Source of the DNA: Bacillus cereus G9842 | Lineage (GTDB): Bacteria > Bacillota > Bacilli > Bacillales > Bacillaceae_G | Length of the DNA stretch: 15,000 nt | Assembly (NCBI RefSeq): GCF_000021305.1 | Contig: NC_011772.1 | Span: forward strand, 12,501-27,500 | Direction: 5' to 3' | Part shown: piece after piece, positions 9,803-15,000 of the stretch | Layout: each line of letters opens with the position of its first letter | Numbering within the stretch: position 1 is the first letter of the stretch | Notes under the pieces: model-generated | Told to the model about the DNA's origin: nothing | Database searches by the model: none | The model's input: only the letters and a program-made list of their open reading frames with translations | Translations under genes and position numbers: made by a program

Positions 9803-10471
9803 TTATTTTACAAGTTTACGTGTTTGTTTTAAAAAATGGCCAATTTTTTTAATGATTGGTTCGATTGAATCACCATCTTTTAAAATATCGTACTCATTAA
9901 TATTTAAGCGTAATACAGGACATGAATTAAAGTTGTTAATCCAGTTTTCATAACGTCCATGCATTTCTTTCCAGTACTCAATTGGTGTTTGCTGTTCCAT
10001 TGGGCGCCCACGTTCTTGAATGCGATCGACAATATCATCGAAAGAACCTTCTAAGTAAATTAATAAGTCTGGATGAGGGAAGTAAGGAGTCATGACCATA
10101 GCGTCAAATAAACCTTTGTATGTTTCATAATCAGTTTCCGTCATTGTACCTTTTTCATGATGCATCTTTGCGAAAATTCCAGTGTCTTCGTAAATGGAAC
10201 GATCTTGAACAAAACCGCCACCATATTCAAAAATTCTTTTTTGTTCCTTAAATCGTTCTGCTAAAAAGTACACTTGTAGGTGGAAGCTCCAGCGAGTGAA
10301 GTCCGCATAGAATTTGTCCAAATATGGATTGGAATCTACTTTTTCAAATGATGTGCGATAACCTAAAGCATTAGCTAATGCAGTTGTCATAGTTGATTTA
10401 CCCACACCTACCGTTCCGGCGATAGTGATTACTGCATCATTGGGTATATCATATTTTTGCCTTAAATTCAT
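9803..10471 (-). CDS. dck: Deoxyadenosine/deoxycytidine kinase
   Basis: It phosphorylates deoxyadenosine and deoxycytidine to dAMP and dCMP in nucleoside salvage. The protein has 222 residues, close to the B. subtilis enzyme, which it closely resembles in residues 15-190 as far as I can recall. Visible motifs are the P-loop GTVGVGKST (19-27), the putative base-contacting Glu43, the DRS motif (90-92) of the deoxynucleoside kinase family, and the Arg-rich LID R(I)QERGR (150-156). The ATG start at 10471 is preceded by AAAGGAGT located within the last codons of dgk. Only 2 nt separate it from the dgk stop, so the two kinases form a tight operon, transcribed leftward. Confidence 0.94.
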   Translation of the reverse strand: MNLRQKYDIPNDAVITIAGTVGVGKSTMTTALANALGYRTSFEKVDSNPYLDKFYADFTRWSFHLQVYFLAERFKEQKRIFEYGGGFVQDRSIYEDTGIFAKMHHEKGTMTETDYETYKGLFDAMVMTPYFPHPDLLIYLEGSFDDIVDRIQERGRPMEQQTPIEYWKEMHGRYENWINNFNSCPVLRLNINEYDILKDGDSIEPIIKKIGHFLKQTRKLVK

Positions 10472-10473
10472 TA

Positions 10474-11109
10474 TTATTTCGACTCCTTTAAGAGAGTATT
10501 TTGAAGGGCAGATAGGATGACGTTTAAATCATCAGGATTTTTTACAAAATCCATATCGTCTCCATTAAATTTCAATACTGGTATCTCCGGATGATCTTTT
10601 CTAAAAGTATCCATTGCTGTTTCATAATCTTTTGTGAGCTGTAGTAAGTAATTTGGATCCATGTTTTTTTCAAATTCTCTTCCGCGCAAGGCGATTCGTT
10701 TTTGCAATGTTTCTAGGCTAGCTGTTAAATAAACAATGACATTTGGCACAGGCATATCTTGTGTAAGGATACGATAAATTTGCATGTACTTGTCATATTG
10801 AGAGTCTTTTAATGTGCGGGATGCAAAAATTAAATTTTTAAAGATATGGTAATCTGCTACTACTGGTTTCCTTTGATTCAAATACTTTATGTTAATATCT
10901 TCTAATTGTTTGTATCTATTACAAAGAAAGAACATCTCTGTTTGAAAACTCCATTCGTCGATGTCTTCATAAAACTTTCCTAAAAAGGGATTTTCATCAA
11001 CAATCTCTTTTAGTAAGTGGAGTTGCATGTGAGTTGAAATTTCCTTCGCAAGTGAAGTTTTTCCAACACCAATTGGTCCTTCAACCGTGATAAATGGTAC
11101 TCCGGTCAC
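10474..11109 (-). CDS. dgk: Deoxyguanosine kinase
   Basis: It phosphorylates deoxyguanosine to dGMP; together with Dck it covers salvage of purine and cytosine deoxynucleosides. I chose the GTG at 11109 (211 residues), because AAAGGAGG lies just upstream at 11117-11124. The longer TTG start at 11127 would put that site inside the gene. The P-loop is GPIGVGKT (11-18), the acidic E35 is in LLKEIVDENPF, and the LID is RIALRGRE (138-145). The position of the DRS motif of Dck is DYH (86-88) here, as in the B. subtilis Dgk. It is the upstream gene of the pair, with a predicted extended -10 promoter before it. Confidence 0.93.
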   Translation of the reverse strand: MTGVPFITVEGPIGVGKTSLAKEISTHMQLHLLKEIVDENPFLGKFYEDIDEWSFQTEMFFLCNRYKQLEDINIKYLNQRKPVVADYHIFKNLIFASRTLKDSQYDKYMQIYRILTQDMPVPNVIVYLTASLETLQKRIALRGREFEKNMDPNYLLQLTKDYETAMDTFRKDHPEIPVLKFNGDDMDFVKNPDDLNVILSALQNTLLKESK

Positions 11110-11168
11110 GCTGTTTCCTCCTTTCAATCAGTGATTTACCGTGACTACTAAAAACACAAAACAGAATT

Positions 11169-11177
11169 ATTGTAGCA
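11169..11177 (-). promoter_or_regulatory. Predicted extended -10 promoter of dgk-dck
   Basis: On the minus strand, TGC TACAAT (11177-11169) is a good extended -10 about 60 bp before the dgk GTG. No good -35 is found at standard spacing. The 125-bp gap from 11110 to 11234 holds nothing else recognisable. Confidence 0.45.
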
Positions 11178-11234
11178 CAAGAGGGAAGCGAGTGGGTTAA
11201 TTTGATATAAAAAGTTAGAAAATAGATATATGTA

Positions 11235-11774
11235 TTAATTAAATTTTATTTTGGATGACGATGTTATATTTGCTTTCAATGTAGTTTCCATTATTTTTAA
11301 AGCATGTATATTATCTTGGTCGTTGTTAGAGGCGATACAATCCTGTGGTACATACAATTTATAATTTCTCATATGAGCATCATTAGCTGTAAATAGGATG
11401 CATATATTCCCGGCAACTCCTGTTAATATTAGATTTTCTATTTTTAAATAACCTAGTAATGAATTTAAAGGTGTTTCATAAAAAGCGGAATAATGTGGTT
11501 TAATAAAAATGTAATCATCAGAACTTGGAGCAATCTTATGAATTATATTTTCACTATATTTATTTGTACAATGAGTAATAAGTTGGTCGATATCAGATCT
11601 CCAAAGTTGATAATGGTCATTAACGTAAATTATAGGATAGCCGAAGGATTTCATTTTTTTCTTTAATTGTAAAATAGGGTTTGTTATAGTTTCGCATTTT
11701 TGAGCTAGAATGGGTCCGTGGGAAAATTGAAAATCATTAATCATATCGATAATGAGCAAGGCGGTATTTTTCAT
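11235..11774 (-). CDS. yaaI: Isochorismatase-family cysteine hydrolase (YaaI-like)
   Basis: A 179-residue single-domain protein of the isochorismatase/nicotinamidase superfamily. The triad expected for the fold is present: Asp10 in ALLIIDMINDF, Lys92 in FIKPHYSAFY, and Cys125 in TGVAGNICILFTANDA. The Val-Ala pair before Gly-Asn corresponds to the usual cis-peptide site. The substrate cannot be told from sequence; members include amidases of nicotinamide and other small molecules. The ATG at 11774 has a GAGAGGG ribosome binding site. Position next to tadA matches yaaI of B. subtilis. It is transcribed leftward, divergently from tadA; I see no clear terminator after it, so it could run into dgk-dck. 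Confidence 0.88.
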   Translation of the reverse strand: MKNTALLIIDMINDFQFSHGPILAQKCETITNPILQLKKKMKSFGYPIIYVNDHYQLWRSDIDQLITHCTNKYSENIIHKIAPSSDDYIFIKPHYSAFYETPLNSLLGYLKIENLILTGVAGNICILFTANDAHMRNYKLYVPQDCIASNNDQDNIHALKIMETTLKANITSSSKIKFN

Positions 11775-11869
11775 ATGTAATCCCTCTCTTTTTCTTTTAG
11801 GGTGGATTGAATTTGTAAAAGTTATCCCCTGTGCAGTAAATGGAAATAAGTGTACTTTATTTGTAATGA

Positions 11870-12382
<513 letters not shown>

Positions 12383-12387
12383 CGTAT

Positions 12388-12416
12388 TTGCATTTTATAA
12401 AGAAACAAGTTATACT
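12388..12416 (+). promoter_or_regulatory. Predicted promoter of SRP RNA
   Basis: TTGCAT (12388-12393), a 17-bp spacer and TATACT (12411-12416) form a strong sigma-A promoter. The start would fall near 12423, leaving a leader of about 35 nt to be removed. The leader contains a small hairpin TGCCTT (12422-12427) / AAGGCA (12433-12438), whose first base may precede the start. Confidence 0.7.
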
Positions 12417-12457
12417 GATAATGCCTTTAATGAAGGCAACCGAATATTGGTTTTAAC

Positions 12458-12729
12458 TTTGCCGTGCTAAGCGGGGAGGTAGCGGTGCCCTATACTCGCA
12501 ATCCGCTCTAGCGAGGCCGAATCCCCTCTCGAGGTTATGTTGCTGTAAGGTCTGCCTTAAGTAAGTGGTGTTGACGTTTGGGTCCTGCGCAACGGGACCC
12601 CGTGAACCTTGTCAGGTCCGGAAGGAAGCAGCAATAAGCGGGTCTTCTCGTGTGCCGCAGGAGTGCCTGAACCGAGCTAACTGCTTGAGTAACGCTTATG
12701 GTACGTAATCGACGGAGGGTGCACGGCAG
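12458..12729 (+). ncRNA. scr: Signal recognition particle RNA (scRNA, Bacillus large type)
   Basis: This RNA, with Ffh, targets nascent membrane and secreted proteins. The conserved domain IV hairpin is present: GTCAGGTCCGGAAGGAAGCAGC at 12611-12632 with the GGAA tetraloop. The 5' part carries the Alu-type domain (GTGCTAAGCGGGGAGGTAGC), as in the B. subtilis 271-nt scRNA, unlike the short E. coli 4.5S RNA. The ends pair as GCCGTGC (12461-12467) / GCACGGC (12721-12727), and the pairing continues weakly outward (TAACT/AGTTA), giving a double-stranded target such as RNase III uses in B. subtilis. The exact mature ends are estimated by analogy and may differ by a few bases. Confidence 0.95.
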
Positions 12730-12743
12730 TTATATATGTATAC

Positions 12744-12776
12744 AAAACTCACCTTAATACAAAGGTGAGTTTTTTG
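12744..12776 (+). terminator. SRP RNA terminator
   Basis: The stem AAAACTCACCTT (12744-12755) / AAGGTGAGTTTT (12762-12773) is extended by ATAC/GTAT outside and followed by a T-run. It lies about 15 nt after the mature RNA end. Confidence 0.92.
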
Positions 12777-12791
12777 TATAGAAAATAACTT

Positions 12792-12821
12792 TTGGAATCT
12801 ATAAACAGAATGGGTTATAAT
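12792..12821 (+). promoter_or_regulatory. Predicted promoter of dnaX-ybaB-recR
   Basis: TTGGAA (12792-12797) and a perfect TATAAT (12816-12821) are separated by 18 bp. This sits between the SRP RNA terminator and dnaX, giving a leader of about 30 nt. Confidence 0.65.
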
Positions 12822-12858
12822 AAATGAGATAATAACCTTTGAGGGAGGCCGTATTTTC

Positions 12859-14547
12859 GTGTCATACCAAGCGTTATACCGAACATGGAGACCGCAAAAG
12901 TTCGAAGATGTAGTCGGTCAAAAGCACGTGACAAAAACGTTGCAAAATGCCCTTCTTCAAGAGAAAGTTTCACATGCTTATTTATTTTCTGGTCCGAGGG
13001 GAACAGGAAAAACGACAATTGCAAAAGTATTTGCAAAAGCAATTAACTGTGAACATGCTCCGGTAGCTGAACCTTGTAATGAATGTCCTTCTTGTTTAGG
13101 AATTACACAAGGATCCATTTCAGATGTATTAGAAATTGATGCGGCTTCAAATAACGGTGTAGATGAAATTCGAGATATTAGAGATAAAGTAAAATATGCT
13201 CCAAGTGCTGTAGAATATAAAGTATACATTATTGATGAAGTTCACATGCTTTCTATGGGTGCATTCAATGCGCTTTTAAAAACCTTAGAAGAGCCGCCAG
13301 GACATGTTATCTTTATTTTGGCGACAACAGAACCTCATAAGATCCCGCCTACAATTATTTCGCGTTGTCAGCGTTTTGAATTCCGAAAAATATCAGTGAA
13401 TGATATTGTTGAGAGATTATCAACAGTCGTGACGAATGAAGGTACGCAAGTGGAAGATGAAGCATTACAAATTGTTGCACGTGCTGCTGAAGGTGGTATG
13501 CGTGACGCGCTTAGTCTTATTGATCAGGCTATATCTTATAGTGATGAGATTGTTACGACAGAAGATGTATTGGCGGTAACAGGATCTGTTTCTCAGCAAT
13601 ACTTAGGCAATTTAGTAGAATGCATACGTGAAAATGATGTATCAAGAGCATTACAGATCATAGATGAAATGATGAGTAAAGGGAAGGATCCAGTTCGTTT
13701 TATGGAGGATTTCATTTACTATTATCGTGATATGCTTTTATATCAAACTTCACCGCAACTAGAACATATGTTGGAACGAGTAATTGTAGATGATCAATTC
13801 CGTAAGTTGAGTGAAGAAATGCAACCGGAAGTGATCTATGAGATTATTCATACCCTTAGTAAGGGACAACAGGAAATGAAGTGGACAAATCATCCGCGTA
13901 TTTTCTTAGAAGTTGTTATGGTGCAGTTGTGTCAACAGTTTATGATGCAAGCAAACGGTACGGATCGTTTGCAAGCAATTATGAACAGGATGCAGCAATT
14001 GGAGAAAGAGTTAGAGCAAGTCAAAAAGAACGGTGTGCCAGCTGGTGTACAACAGGAAGTAAGAGAGACACGTGCAACACCAAAACCCGTACGAACAGGA
14101 AGTATGAAGATTCCTATCGGGCGTGTAAATGAAGTATTAAAACAAGCGAAGCGTCAAGATTTAGAACAATTAAAAGCTGTATGGGGTGAGTTGTTAGGAA
14201 GACTCAAATCATATAACAAAGTAGCGTTTGCTGTTTTACTAGAAAATAGTGAACCAGTGGCAGCTTCAGATGACACTTACGTTTTAGCATTTCAATATGA
14301 GATTCACTGTAAAATGGCGAGCGAAAATCGAGAAGCTATGGATACAGTAGAACAAGCTTTATTTGAATTGCTAAGTAAAAGGTTAAATATGATTGCCATT
14401 CCAAAAAGTGAATGGGGTAAAATCCGTGAAGACTTTTTACAACGTGAAGGTGGAGAGTCTGAAGAAAGCCCGGAGAAAAAGGAAGACCCTCTTATAGAAG
14501 AGGCAGTGAAATTAGTAGGACAAGAACTCATTGAAATAAAAGAGTAA
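12859..14547 (+). CDS. dnaX: DNA polymerase III subunit gamma/tau
   Basis: The clamp-loader ATPase and organiser of the replicative polymerase. The protein has 562 residues, and the GTG start at 12859 follows GAGGGAGG at 12841-12848. In order: Walker A GPRGTGKT (45-52), zinc-binding cysteines Cys64, Cys73, Cys76 and Cys79, Walker B IIDEVHM (124-130), sensor 1 in ATTEPHK (155-161), and the SRC arginine-finger motif (168-170). These are followed by the clamp-loader lid and collar domains and a charged Gln/Glu/Lys-rich C-terminal tau region. No A-rich slippery site of the E. coli kind was found, so a single full-length product is expected. It is followed 22 nt later by ybaB; dnaX-ybaB-recR is a widely conserved operon. 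Confidence 0.97.
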   Translation: MSYQALYRTWRPQKFEDVVGQKHVTKTLQNALLQEKVSHAYLFSGPRGTGKTTIAKVFAKAINCEHAPVAEPCNECPSCLGITQGSISDVLEIDAASNNGVDEIRDIRDKVKYAPSAVEYKVYIIDEVHMLSMGAFNALLKTLEEPPGHVIFILATTEPHKIPPTIISRCQRFEFRKISVNDIVERLSTVVTNEGTQVEDEALQIVARAAEGGMRDALSLIDQAISYSDEIVTTEDVLAVTGSVSQQYLGNLVECIRENDVSRALQIIDEMMSKGKDPVRFMEDFIYYYRDMLLYQTSPQLEHMLERVIVDDQFRKLSEEMQPEVIYEIIHTLSKGQQEMKWTNHPRIFLEVVMVQLCQQFMMQANGTDRLQAIMNRMQQLEKELEQVKKNGVPAGVQQEVRETRATPKPVRTGSMKIPIGRVNEVLKQAKRQDLEQLKAVWGELLGRLKSYNKVAFAVLLENSEPVAASDDTYVLAFQYEIHCKMASENREAMDTVEQALFELLSKRLNMIAIPKSEWGKIREDFLQREGGESEESPEKKEDPLIEEAVKLVGQELIEIKE

Positions 14548-14569
14548 TAATAATTAGGAGGAATTAATT

Positions 14570-14899
14570 ATGATGCGTGGCGGAATGGGAAATATGAATA
14601 ACATGATGAAACAAATGCAAAAGATGCAAAAAGACATGGCGAAAGCACAAGAAGAGCTTGGTGAAAAAACAGTTGAAGGTACAGCTGGCGGCGGAATGAT
14701 TACAGTTATTGCAAATGGTCACAAGCAAATTCTTGAAGTGAAGATTAAAGAAGAAGTTGTAGATCCAGAAGATATCGAAATGTTACAAGACTTAGTGTTA
14801 GCTGCAACAAATGATGCACTTAAAAAGGCCGATGAGCTATCAAACTCTACAATGGGTAAATTTACAAAAGGCTTAAACTTACCAGGTGGAATGTTCTAG
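14570..14899 (+). CDS. yaaK: YbaB/EbfC family nucleoid-associated protein
   Basis: A small DNA-binding protein of 109 residues (108 if the second ATG at 14573 is used; the B. subtilis YaaK begins with the equivalent of the second Met). The family forms dimers that bind DNA without strong sequence preference. Typical features are the Met/Gly/Asn-rich start, the [19 protein letters not shown] helix, the [11 protein letters not shown] strand region, and [21 protein letters not shown]. The AGGAGG site at 14556-14561 serves either start. Its place between dnaX and recR is conserved widely and suggests a link to replication or repair, though the role in cells is not settled. Confidence 0.95.
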   Translation: MMRGGMGNMNNMMKQMQKMQKDMAKAQEELGEKTVEGTAGGGMITVIANGHKQILEVKIKEEVVDPEDIEMLQDLVLAATNDALKKADELSNSTMGKFTKGLNLPGGMF

Positions 14900-14913
14900 G
14901 GGGATATTGATAC

Positions 14914-15000
14914 ATGCATTATCCAGAGCCAATATCAAAACTAATCGATAGTTTTATGAAGTTGCCAGGTATCGGACCGAAAACAGCGGTTCGATTGGCA
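14914..15000 (+). CDS. recR: Recombination protein RecR (5' end only)
   Basis: The first 29 codons of recR, cut by the window edge. [20 protein letters not shown] and the following GPKTAVRLA match the RecR N-terminus, including the helix-hairpin-helix segment ([14 protein letters not shown]). The protein acts with RecF and RecO to load RecA on gapped DNA. The ATG lies 14 nt after the ybaB stop, with GGGGGAT upstream, so it is the third gene of the dnaX operon. The catalytic-like Toprim and zinc parts are outside the window. Confidence 0.95.
   Translation, partial: MHYPEPISKLIDSFMKLPGIGPKTAVRLA

Noticed and set aside
14020..14500. Possible programmed frameshift in dnaX at A-rich Lys codons (CAAAAAGAA near 14023, GAGAAAAAGGAA near 14474).
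   Set aside because: Neither is a heptamer of the A AAA AAG type in the right frame, and no stop-proximal hairpin pairs with them; Bacillus DnaX is normally made as a single product.

Overview
The window is a stretch of ordinary chromosomal core genome from a low-GC Gram-positive bacterium, almost certainly a Bacillus of the B. cereus group. It corresponds to the origin-proximal region known from B. subtilis: rrn operon - yaaC - guaB - dacA - pdxST - serS - tRNA-Ser - dck/dgk - yaaI - tadA - scr - dnaX - ybaB (yaaK) - recR. The assignment rests on this gene order, the AT-rich base composition, strong AGGAGG-type ribosome binding sites, a T-box leader on serS, the long (about 270 nt) Bacillus-type SRP RNA, and 23S/5S sequences of Bacillus type. 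No insertion sequence, prophage, CRISPR array, toxin-antitoxin pair or other accessory island was seen.

Layout. 1-1703: 3' half of a 23S rRNA gene, a short spacer, a complete 5S gene and a hairpin terminator. 1700-2701 (minus): yaaC, a conserved gene of unknown function, divergent from guaB (2817-4280, IMP dehydrogenase). 4385-5701: dacA, the major vegetative D,D-carboxypeptidase (PBP5 type). 5863-7359: pdxS-pdxT, the two subunits of PLP synthase. 7415-7655: a serine T-box leader controlling serS (7687-8961). 9116-9208: tRNA-Ser(UGA). 9375-9767: a small lineage-specific putative zinc/helix-turn-helix protein. 9803-11109 (minus): dgk-dck, two deoxynucleoside kinases. 11235-11774 (minus): a cysteine hydrolase of the isochorismatase family (yaaI). 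11882-12382: tadA, the tRNA adenosine deaminase. 12458-12729: SRP RNA. 12859-15000: dnaX-ybaB-recR, with recR cut by the window edge.

The genes serve central functions: translation (rRNA, tRNA-Ser, SerRS, TadA, SRP RNA), nucleotide supply (GuaB, Dgk, Dck), the PLP cofactor (PdxST), wall maturation (DacA), and replication and repair (DnaX, YbaB, RecR). Most units carry their own promoter and hairpin terminator, and several of these signals overlap their neighbours.

I found no convincing new multi-gene system. The points most worth checking are the overlapping back-to-back yaaC/guaB promoters, the uncharacterised 130-residue Cys-rich/HTH protein after tRNA-Ser, and the mismatch between the serS T-box (specifier UCC, acceptor-pairing UGGC) and the adjacent tRNA-Ser (anticodon UGA, encoded U73).
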